Source: an uncultured Collinsella sp.
GTDB taxonomy: Bacteria; Actinomycetota; Coriobacteriia; Coriobacteriales; Coriobacteriaceae
DNA length: 64,000 bases
Direction: 5' to 3'
NCBI GenBank assembly: GCA_958352845.1
Contig: CATWQC010000001.1
Span: 93,560-157,559, forward strand
A program made the translations under genes and the position numbers. Below the pieces are notes generated by a model. The model was not told where the DNA came from, ran no database searches, and saw nothing but the letters and a program-made list of their open reading frames with translations. Numbering within the stretch: the stretch's first letter is position 1; each line of letters begins with the position of its first letter. Positions 44,332-52,037 of this stretch are shown in pieces.

Positions 44332-46197
44332 CTACTTCGTGTGCGGGATACCCAGCACGTCGAGCGCGTTGGCCATAATGGACTGGAACGGCACCGCAGC
44401 GGCATCTGAGCCGCTCGGCGTTCCGTCGAGCGTGATATAGCACAGCACCTTGGGCGATTGTGCCGGTGCAAAGCCCATAAAGGACGACATGTAGTTCTCC
44501 TTGAGGTAGCCGCCGTTCTCGTCGGCACGTTCGGCCGTACCGGTCTTACCCGCCACGTCATAGCCGTCAACCGCGCCGCCAACGCCCGTTCCCTCGGACA
44601 CGACCGTCTGCATGCACGATGTCACCTGGGATGCGGCATCCTCAGAAATCGCGCGCTCGCCTTCGCCCCAGTCCTTCTCGTCGCCTTTGCTGGACTTATA
44701 GAAGTGCGGTGTCATCATCACGCCGCCGTTGGCGATGCCGCCCACGGCACGTGCGATCTCAATCGGCGAGACGGACAGTGCCTGTCCAAAGCTCATCGAG
44801 CCCAGCGTGGCGCCGTCATACTGGTCACGCTCCTTGACGATACCCAGGCTCTCTCCCGGAAAATCGACACCCGAGCTGTGACCGATGCCCCACTTGTCCA
44901 CATAGGCGGCAAAGTCGTCGGCACCGATCTTGCGCCCCACTAGGACAAAGCCCACGTTGGACGAACGGCGCATCATCTCGCGCACATCCATGGTCATGGC
45001 ATAGTCGCGCTTGTCGGCATCGGTGACGGTATCGTCGCCCACCTTGATGCTCGCCGGCACCTCAAACGACGTACTCGATCGCACGACGCCCAAGTCGAAG
45101 CCGGCGCCCGCCACGAGCGTCTTAAAGACCGAGCCGGGCTCGTAGGCGTCGGTGACCAGGCGCAGATTCATATCCTCGGTCTTGGCATTCTCCAGATCGG
45201 TCTGGTCGTAGGTCGGGTACGAGCAGGCTGCCAAAATCTCGCCTGTCGTAGGATCGGTGACCAGCGCCGAGCCGTTCTTGGCCTTAGTCTTCTCAACTGC
45301 CTCTGCCAGGGCATCCTCGGCCGCACGCTGGATATTGACGTCGAGCGTCGTCACGATATCAACGCCGTCGACCGCGGCCACCTTTTTATAGGCACCGCCC
45401 GCGATATAGCTGCCGTCCCTCGCGCGCTCGCGTACGAGAGAACCGTTCGTGCCGGTCAAAAGCTTGTTGTATTGCTTTTCGAGACCCGTCAAGCCGTCGT
45501 TGTCCACATTCACTACACCCAGCACCTGCGATGCCAGATTGCCGTATGGATATACGCGCTTCATGGCCTGCTCAAAAAGCACGCCGGGCAGGTTCTTCTT
45601 CTCCAGCACCGCAGCATCGTCTTCGTCCACCTGGCGCTTGATATACACCCAGGTGCCATCGGACTCGACGAGCTTGCGGCAGGTCTTTTTATCGATTCCA
45701 GTTGCCTTGACCAGCGCCGACACCGTCTTGTCAACATCCTCGACAAGCTGCGGGTTCACGGCGATGTTGCGACATTCGACCGACGACGCCAGCACGTTAC
45801 CGTTGCGGTCGTAGATGGTGCCGCGTTTGGCATAGAGGGTCTGCGCAAGCAGGCGGCGCGCATCGGCACGCTCGCGCAGTTTATCGGCTTCGACAATTTG
45901 ATAGTCGGCAAGGCGAAAGACGCCCAAGCCCAAGCCAAGCCCAATGAATCCCATGACGGCTTTGCGGCGAGGCAGAGGCGCGCCTGTGAGCCATTCGGTC
46001 GACGAACTCTTGCGCGACCTGGTGTTATGCACTTGAGGGCCGCCCGAGCCGCGAAGTCGCGACGCCGGGTCGTTGCCACGGGACTGCCCGGCGTTGTAAG
46101 ATTGCCGACCCGTTCCTTGATAACCAGAACGTCCCCGCGACGAGGGACGTCCAGAACCGCGGCCCCCATCGGAACCGCGGCGATAGTCATTTGTCAT
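44332..46197 (-). CDS. pbpB: Septal transpeptidase (class B PBP, FtsI)
   Basis: Cross-links septal peptidoglycan with FtsW. The 621 residues have a basic disordered N-terminus (1-80), one membrane span (about 81-98), a dimerisation domain starting RGTIYDRNGNVLA, and the transpeptidase with S356-x-x-K359 (EPGSVFKT), the SxN motif RRSSNVG, and KTG in AGKTGTAER. No PASTA domains. The start is 17 bases after the ftsL-like gene stop, with a modest ribosome binding site. Confidence 0.95.
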   Translation of the reverse strand: MTNDYRRGSDGGRGSGRPSSRGRSGYQGTGRQSYNAGQSRGNDPASRLRGSGGPQVHNTRSRKSSSTEWLTGAPLPRRKAVMGFIGLGLGLGVFRLADYQIVEADKLRERADARRLLAQTLYAKRGTIYDRNGNVLASSVECRNIAVNPQLVEDVDKTVSALVKATGIDKKTCRKLVESDGTWVYIKRQVDEDDAAVLEKKNLPGVLFEQAMKRVYPYGNLASQVLGVVNVDNDGLTGLEKQYNKLLTGTNGSLVRERARDGSYIAGGAYKKVAAVDGVDIVTTLDVNIQRAAEDALAEAVEKTKAKNGSALVTDPTTGEILAACSYPTYDQTDLENAKTEDMNLRLVTDAYEPGSVFKTLVAGAGFDLGVVRSSTSFEVPASIKVGDDTVTDADKRDYAMTMDVREMMRRSSNVGFVLVGRKIGADDFAAYVDKWGIGHSSGVDFPGESLGIVKERDQYDGATLGSMSFGQALSVSPIEIARAVGGIANGGVMMTPHFYKSSKGDEKDWGEGERAISEDAASQVTSCMQTVVSEGTGVGGAVDGYDVAGKTGTAERADENGGYLKENYMSSFMGFAPAQSPKVLCYITLDGTPSGSDAAAVPFQSIMANALDVLGIPHTK

Positions 46198-46214
46198 ACT
46201 CAGCTACCGTCTTG

Positions 46215-46685
46215 CTACTGAGCAGCCGCGGTCGCGTTGGCGCCCGCGGCTGCATCCTGCGAAAAGTCAAGTGTAACGCTCTCGCTGGGCTCCACCATGC
46301 CATAAGCGCCCGCAAGGTCGCGAATGCGCGTGTCGGCGCCATAGACCGAATGCATGACCTCCAGGTCGGAGCTCTCATCGGTCGCCTTTTCGAGCGTGTT
46401 GGTAAGCTCGGCGTTGCTGTTGAGCACCTGGGCCGTAACGCCGGCGAGCGCCACGCGGGCGACGCCGATCGTCATGAAGATAGCCGCAATGATGCAAAAC
46501 GTTTTAAGAACGCTCATGAAAACCGGGCTTACCGCCTGGTTTGCCTGACGGCCCGCGCCCGTGTAGACATCAAAGCGCGGCGTGCGCTGCTCACGGGGAG
46601 CAACGGGGGCCTGCGGCGTCTCACGATAGGCGGGCATGGCGTTCATATCATAGGCGAGTGCTGCGCTTGAAGTGTTGTAGCCCAT
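46215..46685 (-). CDS. ftsL: FtsL/DivIC-like division protein
   Basis: A 156-residue bitopic protein: cytoplasmic Pro/Arg-rich tail (1-57), one span (about 58-82, VLKTFCIIAAIFMTIGVARVAL), then a short coiled-coil outer part (LNSNAELTNTLEKATDESSDLEV) and an Ala-rich end. Sequence similarity in this family is very low; the call rests on topology and on its place between rsmH and pbpB. GGGAGG precedes the ATG. Confidence 0.8.
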   Translation of the reverse strand: MGYNTSSAALAYDMNAMPAYRETPQAPVAPREQRTPRFDVYTGAGRQANQAVSPVFMSVLKTFCIIAAIFMTIGVARVALAGVTAQVLNSNAELTNTLEKATDESSDLEVMHSVYGADTRIRDLAGAYGMVEPSESVTLDFSQDAAAGANATAAAQ

Positions 46686-46775
46686 GATATGCCGCCTCCC
46701 ATCCCGAGTACGTTGGTAGTGTGTTTAAGCTTCGTTTATGGTGCGAGCGGGAGGTCCAATATCGCGCGGTCGCGC

Positions 46776-47741
46776 CTACAGACGCTGCGCCACGCGGATT
46801 TTGGCTGATCTCGCCCGAGGGTTGCGCTCAACCTCATCAGGCTGGGCAACCAAGGGTTTGCGGGTGATGACCTTGAGTATCGGCACGTTGCCGCACACGC
46901 ACACCGGAATCTCCGGCGGACACGTGCACCCCTGGCTCATCTCCTTAAAGTGGTTCTTTACGATACGGTCCTCGAGCGAGTGATACGAGATGACGCAGAT
47001 ACGTCCGCCCGGGTTGAGCCACCTGGTGGCGGCATCAAGCCCTCGTTCGAGCACATCGAGCTCGTGATTGACCTCGATGCGAATGGCCTGGAAACTTTTC
47101 TTGGCCGGGTGTCCGCCATGCCGACGAGCGGCAGCCGGGATACCCGCCTTGATGATCTCGACAAATTGACCGGTGGTTTCGATCGGTTCTTGCTCGCGGC
47201 GGCGCACAATCTCGCGCGCGATCTGCGAGGCGAACTTCTCTTCGCCGTAGACGCGTAGAATCCGGGCGAGGTCGTGTTCGTTATAGGTGTTGATGACCTC
47301 AGCTGCGTTTAAGGTGTTATTACCCGGATCCATCCGCATGTCCAATGGGGCGTCCTCGTTATACGAAAAGCCCCTGCCAGGGATATCGAGTTGCGGTGAC
47401 GAAACGCCCAAATCGAACAGGAAGCCATCGACCCCGGGCACCTCGGCCGAGCAAAGCAGCTCGTCCAAGTCGCCGAAGTTGCCCTTCAGCAGCTGGTGCG
47501 GAACGCCGGGAACCTCGCGGTCCAGACGGGCGCCAGCGGCCTCGAGGGCCATGTCGTCCTGATCGACGCCGAGCAAAAGGCCCGTCTCCCCCACCTGCGC
47601 GGCCATCTTTACCGAATGGCCGGCACCGCCAAGGGTGCAATCGCAGACAACGGAGCCGCTCTTTAGCCGCAGCGACTCAAGCACTTCGCCGAGCATGACA
47701 GGTTCATGCCGATATTCTTGTGTCAAGATCCCACGCTCCAT
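46776..47741 (-). CDS. rsmH: 16S rRNA m4C1402 methyltransferase RsmH
   Basis: Methylates C1402 in the ribosomal decoding centre with SAM. The 321 residues show HEPVMLGEVLESL, CTLGGAGHSVKMA (SAM loop), FLFDLGVSSPQLD, FQAIRIEVN and ICVISYHSLEDRIVKNHF. ATG 47741 has a weak site (ACGGGTAACGG); TTG six codons in (47723 region) follows GGAG and is the alternative. Second gene of the dcw cluster. Confidence 0.96.
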   Translation of the reverse strand: MERGILTQEYRHEPVMLGEVLESLRLKSGSVVCDCTLGGAGHSVKMAAQVGETGLLLGVDQDDMALEAAGARLDREVPGVPHQLLKGNFGDLDELLCSAEVPGVDGFLFDLGVSSPQLDIPGRGFSYNEDAPLDMRMDPGNNTLNAAEVINTYNEHDLARILRVYGEEKFASQIAREIVRRREQEPIETTGQFVEIIKAGIPAAARRHGGHPAKKSFQAIRIEVNHELDVLERGLDAATRWLNPGGRICVISYHSLEDRIVKNHFKEMSQGCTCPPEIPVCVCGNVPILKVITRKPLVAQPDEVERNPRARSAKIRVAQRL

Positions 47742-47761
47742 CCGTTACCCGTGCCTTGCCC

Positions 47762-48196
47762 TTACGAGAAGAAGAGGTCCAGCAGGGCCTCATCGTCATC
47801 GTCCTCATCGGCCGCGGCGCGATCCCAAACCTCAAGGTGGTCGTAGTTGCCCACAACCGTGACCTCGCGGTCGAGGTTCGCCTGCTTGCGGAGAGACTCG
47901 GAAAGACCGATACGACCGGCGCTGTCCACGTCCATCGACGTGGTGCGCTTGTTGATCGCCCTCATGAGCTTCTGGTCATTAATGTCACGCGGGTTAAAAC
48001 CCTCGTGGCCCTCACGACCCGCGAAGAGTCCTTCGACCCACTTATCGAAGGCCTCGGCAGAGAACACGTACAGAGCATCGACATCCAGGGCTTTGAACAC
48101 GCGAACGTGCTCTCCAAGCTCCTCGCGAAGGGGTGCAGGCAGGGACAGACGACCTTTTGCATCGAGATTGCGCTCGTATGCACCAGTCATTCCCAT
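47762..48196 (-). CDS. mraZ: Transcriptional regulator MraZ
   Basis: Ring-shaped DNA-binding protein that controls the dcw operon it heads. The 144 residues contain two AbrB-like repeats: GAYERNLDAKGRLSLPAPLREELGE and MDVDSAGRIGLSESLRKQANL, each with the DxxGR motif (DAKGR, DSAGR). The C-terminus is acidic (DEDDDDEALLDLFFS). GGGGAGGG stands 6-7 nt before the ATG. Candidate binding boxes lie upstream. Confidence 0.96.
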   Translation of the reverse strand: MGMTGAYERNLDAKGRLSLPAPLREELGEHVRVFKALDVDALYVFSAEAFDKWVEGLFAGREGHEGFNPRDINDQKLMRAINKRTTSMDVDSAGRIGLSESLRKQANLDREVTVVGNYDHLEVWDRAAADEDDDDEALLDLFFS

Positions 48197-48234
48197 GTGC
48201 GCCCTCCCCTCGGTTACTCAGATGGCACGTACGC

Positions 48235-48284
48235 GGGGAACCACCCCGCCTGTCGACGTCATTAATAATATGGGGAACCGCCCC
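48235..48284. repeat. Two copies of GGGGAACCRCCCC at the mraZ promoter
   Basis: GGGGAACCACCCC (48235-48247) and GGGGAACCGCCCC (48272-48284) lie 37 bp apart in the same direction. Each is itself nearly palindromic. One fills the spacer between the -35 and -10, the other lies just downstream in the leader, a layout expected of a repressor operator. Confidence 0.5.
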
Positions 48285-48293
48285 ATTTTTCAA
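48265..48293 (-). promoter_or_regulatory. Promoter of the mraZ/dcw operon
   Basis: On the minus strand TTGAAA and TATTAT are exactly 17 bp apart, the best promoter match in the window. It stands 69 bases before the mraZ start. Confidence 0.75.
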
Positions 48294-48300
48294 CACCTTT

Positions 48301-48339
48301 CCCCACCCCTTCCCCCACCCCGCCCCACCACTCCACCCA
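48301..48339 (-). promoter_or_regulatory. Candidate MraZ-binding boxes (TGGGN repeats)
   Basis: On the minus strand TGGGG appears at 48323-48327, 48313-48317 and 48301-48305, with TGGGT at 48335-48339: four boxes 10-12 bp apart, directly upstream of the -35. MraZ of E. coli binds repeated TGGGN at about one helical turn; binding here is inferred. Confidence 0.55.
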
Positions 48340-48400
48340 CCATATATCGCAAAACACCCCCAAGCATATGTTCGAAAACACAATATGTTGTGTTTACAGC

Positions 48401-48434
48401 AACGGCGGGATGCCACCTGTGGCACCCCGCCGTT
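48401..48434. terminator. Hairpin upstream of the dcw promoter
   Basis: AACGGCGGG pairs with CCCGCCGTT and GCCA with TGGC (48401-48415 with 48420-48434). On the minus strand GCTGTAAACACAAC follows, with no T-run. It may insulate the dcw promoter from xer/pyrG transcripts. Confidence 0.5.
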
Positions 48435-48561
48435 CAACCTCAACCTTCAAGTTGACCTTGAGGCGATTTTTGCGTCCCTTTACATGCCGTTCACATCGCC
48501 CCCAAACTCCCCCACCCAAGGCACGTGCGGCCCACCACCGCGACGCCAAGTGGCGAAAAAT

Positions 48562-48625
48562 GGGACGGGCCCCAGATTGCCCATGCGCGCGCAAAAGCAC
48601 GCCGCGGCAATCTGGAGCCCGTCCC
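48562..48625 (-). terminator. Long hairpin after the Xer recombinase gene
   Basis: A 20-bp stem with one mismatch (48562-48581 with 48606-48625) is followed on the minus strand by ATTTTTC. It lies 34 bases past the recombinase stop. Confidence 0.78.
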
Positions 48626-48658
48626 CAAATACCTATAAATATGCAGGTCAGCGATGTG

Positions 48659-49600
48659 TTAACGATGCGCCAGCGGATGCGCCGCCAAATAGACCTCGGT
48701 CAGTTGCGTACGATCGACATGCGTGTAGACCTGCGTGGTCGATATATCGGCATGTCCCAAGATCTCCTGTAGCACACGGAGGTCTGCGCCGCCCGCAAGC
48801 ATATGGGTGGCAAAGGAGTGACGCAGTGTATGGGGATGGAGCCCCACCAGTCCCACCTGGCGCCCGTAGCGCTCACAGATGGCATGGATGCCCTGGCGCG
48901 ACAGACGGCGGCCGTTCTTATTTAAAAAGACCGCCGAGGTCTCGGTTCCGCGGGCATGGGCCGCCAAGCGAGAACGCCCCTCAGTTACATAAAGCGTCAG
49001 AGCTCGCGCCGCGCTTCCCACCAGCGGGGACAGGCGTTCCTTTGAGCCCTTACCGCGAACGAGCACAAAGCCATCGTCGATATGGATATCGCCCACATCG
49101 AGTCCCACCAACTCGCTCACACGCAAACCGCATCCGTAGAGCACTTCCAAGATGGCATGGTCGCGCAAGCCCATCTCGCCCTCGGGGAAGTCTTGATCGA
49201 GCAGCGCCGAGACATCCTCCACCGATAGATACTCCGGTAAACGCTCAGCCTTTTTAGGCAGGCGCAACGCCGCCGTTGGATTTTGGGCCACAGCCCCATC
49301 GCGCACCAAAAAGGCATGCAGGCCCTTCACGGCCGCAAGCGCACGCTCCACCGAGGCATCCGAATAGCCCCCATCGCGACGGGCGGCGACAAAGCCCTCC
49401 ACGACCTGACGGGTCACCTCTTCAAAAGACACAATACCCGCCCGCTCCAGATAGGCGCAGTACGTCGTCAGGTCACGACGATAGGCCGCAATCGTGTTGC
49501 GCGCCAAACCCCGCTCGACCGCGAGGTAATCGAGATACTCCCCCGCCGCCACGGCGAGCGACGAGGGAGTAGCTTCGGTATGTTCCTTATTCGCCGGCAC
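48659..49600 (-). CDS. xerD: Tyrosine recombinase XerC/XerD
   Basis: Resolves chromosome dimers at dif with FtsK. 313 residues from GTG 49600. The N-terminal SAM-like DNA-binding domain (YLDYLAVERGLARNTIAAYRRDL) leads to the catalytic domain with Arg in YGCGLRVSELVGL, Lys in RGKGSKERL, HTLRHSFATHML (H-x-x-R), and GHADISTTQVYTHV with the nucleophile Tyr. The start is uncertain: GTG 49600 begins 2 bases after the pyrG stop with a poor ribosome binding site, implying coupling. XerC and XerD cannot be told apart here. Confidence 0.9.
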   Translation of the reverse strand: MPANKEHTEATPSSLAVAAGEYLDYLAVERGLARNTIAAYRRDLTTYCAYLERAGIVSFEEVTRQVVEGFVAARRDGGYSDASVERALAAVKGLHAFLVRDGAVAQNPTAALRLPKKAERLPEYLSVEDVSALLDQDFPEGEMGLRDHAILEVLYGCGLRVSELVGLDVGDIHIDDGFVLVRGKGSKERLSPLVGSAARALTLYVTEGRSRLAAHARGTETSAVFLNKNGRRLSRQGIHAICERYGRQVGLVGLHPHTLRHSFATHMLAGGADLRVLQEILGHADISTTQVYTHVDRTQLTEVYLAAHPLAHR

Positions 49601-49602
49601 CC

Positions 49603-51264
49603 TTAGTCCGTAGCGAGGTTCATGGGCGTCACCTGCAGACGGTCGACACCCTCGTGCTGGCCGATCGAAGCGCGCACGAACTCGCGGAACAGCGGCTGCG
49701 GGTTGGTCGGGCGGCTCTTGAACTCGGGATGAGCCTGGGTTGCCACATACCACGGATGCACGTCGCGCGGCAGCTCGACCATCTCGACCAGGCGCTCGTC
49801 GGGCGACAGACCCGAGATAACCAAGCCGGCGTCCTCGAGCTGGTCACGGAAGGCGTTGTTGAACTCAAAGCGATGACGGTGACGCTCGTAGACGAGCTCC
49901 TCGCCATATGCCTCGCGAGCAAGGGTATCGGCGGCGAGCTTGCACGGATAGGCGCCCAGGCGCATGGTGCCGCCCTTCTCGGTCACGTCCTCCTGCGAGC
50001 TCATCAGATCGATGACGCTAAACGGGCCGTCCGGATCGAACTCGGAGGAGCTGGCGCCGGCAAGGCCGACGACGTTGCGGGCGAACTCGCACACGGCCAC
50101 CTGCATACCCAGGCAAATGCCCAGATACGGAATCTTGTGCTCACGGGCAAACTCGGCCGCGAGGATCTTGCCCTCCAGGGCGCGCTTGCCAAAGCCGCCG
50201 GGGACCAGGATGCCCGAGGCGTCGCCCAGAACCTCGGAGACATTCTGCTCGTCGAGGCTCTCGCCGTCGACCAGCTGGACGTCCACATGGCGATCGTAGA
50301 AGACGCCCGCATGGTGCAGGGCCTCGATAACCGACAGGTACGCATCGGGCAGCTGCGTGTACTTGCCCACGACGGCGATCTTCACCTTGTCGGCGTGATG
50401 GTTGGCGTGATTCTGTTTGCGCAGGAACTCGTTCCACTCGCTCATGTCGCGCTCACGCGGGTCCAGACCCAGGCGCTCGCAAATGCGCAGGTCAAAGTCC
50501 TGCTCGGCAAGCAGCTGCGGAACATCGTAAATGCTCGCGCAGTCCTCGTTGGTAAAGACACAATCGGTGTCGACGTCGCAGAAGCTTGCGATCTTTCCGC
50601 GGATAGCGTCATCGATATGGTGGTCGGAGCGCAGCACGATGATATCGGGCTGGATGCCAAAGCTGCGGAGCTCCTTGACGGAATGCTGCGTGGGCTTGGT
50701 CTTGACCTCGTGGGCGGCGGCGATATAGGGAACGAGCGACACGTGGATGTAGCAGACGTTCTCGGGGCCGGCCTCCTTGCGGTACTGACGGATGGCCTCG
50801 ACAAACGGTTGGGACTCGATGTCGCCGATCGTGCCGCCCAGCTCGGTGATGACTACATCGGAGCCGGTCTGCTCCTCGATGCGGCGGAACTTGTCCTTAA
50901 TAGCATTGGTGACGTGAGGAATCACCTGCACGGTACCGCCCAAAAAGTCGCCGCGACGCTCGCGGGCGATCAAGCTCTTATAGATGGCGCCGGTCGTAAA
51001 GTTGGAATCGCGGGTCAGGTTCTCATCAATAAAGCGCTCGTAATGACCCAGGTCCAGGTCGGACTCGTAACCATCCTCGGTAACGAAGACCTCACCATGC
51101 TGGAAGGGGCTCATGGTACCGGGGTCGACGTTCAGATACGGGTCGGCCTTCTGCATCGTTACTTTGTAGCCACGCGACTTGAGCAGACGGCCCAGCGAGG
51201 CCGCGGTGATACCCTTGCCCAGAGACGAAACCACACCACCGGTTACGAACACATGCTTGGTCAT
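49603..51264 (-). CDS. pyrG: CTP synthase
   Basis: Makes CTP from UTP with glutamine nitrogen and ATP. 553 residues: synthase domain opening MTKHVFVTGGVVSSLGKGITAASLG, then QKADPYLNVDPGTMSPFQHGEVFVT and ELGGTIGDIES, then the glutamine amidotransferase with LVPGGFGKRALEG, the nucleophile Cys in GICLGMQ, and the HPEFKSRP His/Glu pair. The ATG follows CAGGTAA. It is transcribed from 51323-51351 and leads into the recombinase gene. Confidence 0.98.
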   Translation of the reverse strand: MTKHVFVTGGVVSSLGKGITAASLGRLLKSRGYKVTMQKADPYLNVDPGTMSPFQHGEVFVTEDGYESDLDLGHYERFIDENLTRDSNFTTGAIYKSLIARERRGDFLGGTVQVIPHVTNAIKDKFRRIEEQTGSDVVITELGGTIGDIESQPFVEAIRQYRKEAGPENVCYIHVSLVPYIAAAHEVKTKPTQHSVKELRSFGIQPDIIVLRSDHHIDDAIRGKIASFCDVDTDCVFTNEDCASIYDVPQLLAEQDFDLRICERLGLDPRERDMSEWNEFLRKQNHANHHADKVKIAVVGKYTQLPDAYLSVIEALHHAGVFYDRHVDVQLVDGESLDEQNVSEVLGDASGILVPGGFGKRALEGKILAAEFAREHKIPYLGICLGMQVAVCEFARNVVGLAGASSSEFDPDGPFSVIDLMSSQEDVTEKGGTMRLGAYPCKLAADTLAREAYGEELVYERHRHRFEFNNAFRDQLEDAGLVISGLSPDERLVEMVELPRDVHPWYVATQAHPEFKSRPTNPQPLFREFVRASIGQHEGVDRLQVTPMNLATD

Positions 51265-51322
51265 ATTGAGTTACCTGCGCTTCCCGTAGAAGTTGTTTAT
51301 CCACATCTTACGGGTCTTCATT

Positions 51323-51351
51323 GTAATACTCGCGCCGCGGACCGTTCGCAA
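51323..51351 (-). promoter_or_regulatory. Candidate pyrG promoter
   Basis: On the minus strand TTGCGA and TATTAC are 17 bp apart, with TACAAT overlapping. It ends 59 bases before pyrG. Confidence 0.45.
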
Positions 51352-51392
51352 TTTTTCTCGCGTGAGATTGCATTTCTCAATCTTGAAACAAA

Positions 51393-51418
51393 ACGCCGCC
51401 CGGTTTCCCAAGCGGCGT
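51393..51418 (-). terminator. Terminator of the winged-helix gene
   Basis: ACGCCGC (51393-51399) pairs with GCGGCGT (51412-51418); TTTGTTTC follows on the minus strand. Confidence 0.75.
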
Positions 51419-51442
51419 CGCTATGGCAAGGGTTACATGCTG

Positions 51443-51781
51443 CTATCGATCAGCAACCTCGTCCTCAAGCATTTCTTGAACGAGCATGCCGGTACGGACG
51501 CCCTCAAGATACCACTCGCCACGTTCGGTGAGGCAAATGCCATTTGCAAGCTGACCGCCGTCGTCGCTATAACGCGAGACGACATCAATCATGCCTTCGG
51601 AATCCAAGCGATCGATTGCGGCGCGGGCACGATACGGCGAAACCCCCACGCGCTCGGCAAGCGTTTTGCGCGAGAAACCATACGGCCCGCCATTGTCTTC
51701 GGTTTGCTGGTCGATCTCCATCAACACCAGCACCTCGACACGCTTCATATCGTTGACACTCGCACGACCCTTGCCCGCCAT
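51443..51781 (-). CDS. Winged-helix DNA-binding protein (112 aa)
   Basis: Small predicted transcription regulator. MKRVEVLVLMEIDQQ starts helix 1, and FSRKTLAERVGVSPYRARAAIDRLDSEGMIDVV is a clear helix-turn-helix and wing approach, followed by GGQLANGICLTERGEWYLEG, as in MarR/PadR-like winged helices. ATG 51781 follows GAGGAGG at 6 nt. Monocistronic with terminator. A TATACAAT near 51900 may be its -10. Target and ligand unknown. Confidence 0.8.
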   Translation of the reverse strand: MAGKGRASVNDMKRVEVLVLMEIDQQTEDNGGPYGFSRKTLAERVGVSPYRARAAIDRLDSEGMIDVVSRYSDDGGQLANGICLTERGEWYLEGVRTGMLVQEMLEDEVADR

Positions 51782-51970
51782 AGCAGCCTCCTCAAACCGA
51801 GCACGAGCATCTAACGCGCCGTGCGCGACCGACACACCTCACGATGGCAGGTAATATCCATCATGCGGCATCCCGCTAAGGATGAAACAGTTACGGTTAT
51901 TGTATACCGCTCAAATTGTTTCTAGGCAGGTAAACAGCTATTTTTCGCCGAAATAGGCGCTTTATTGATC

Positions 51971-52003
51971 AAAAAGCCGTACCGGGCGCTAACCCGATAC
52001 GGC
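51971..52003 (-). terminator. Terminator of the DUF1846 gene
   Basis: GCCGTACCGGG (51976-51986) pairs with 51993-52003 with one bulge/mismatch; TTTTT follows on the minus strand (51971-51975). Confidence 0.85.
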
Positions 52004-52037
52004 CAAAATGCAATGCAATTACCGCGGTGCTTCAAAC

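Noticed and set aside
51265..51322. 16-codon ORF before pyrG as a leader peptide
   Set aside because: Its ATG lies at or before the expected transcription start, and it has no ribosome binding site.
49654..51531. 625-codon plus-strand frame opposite pyrG
   Set aside because: Antisense frame of pyrG; no ribosome binding site or known domain.
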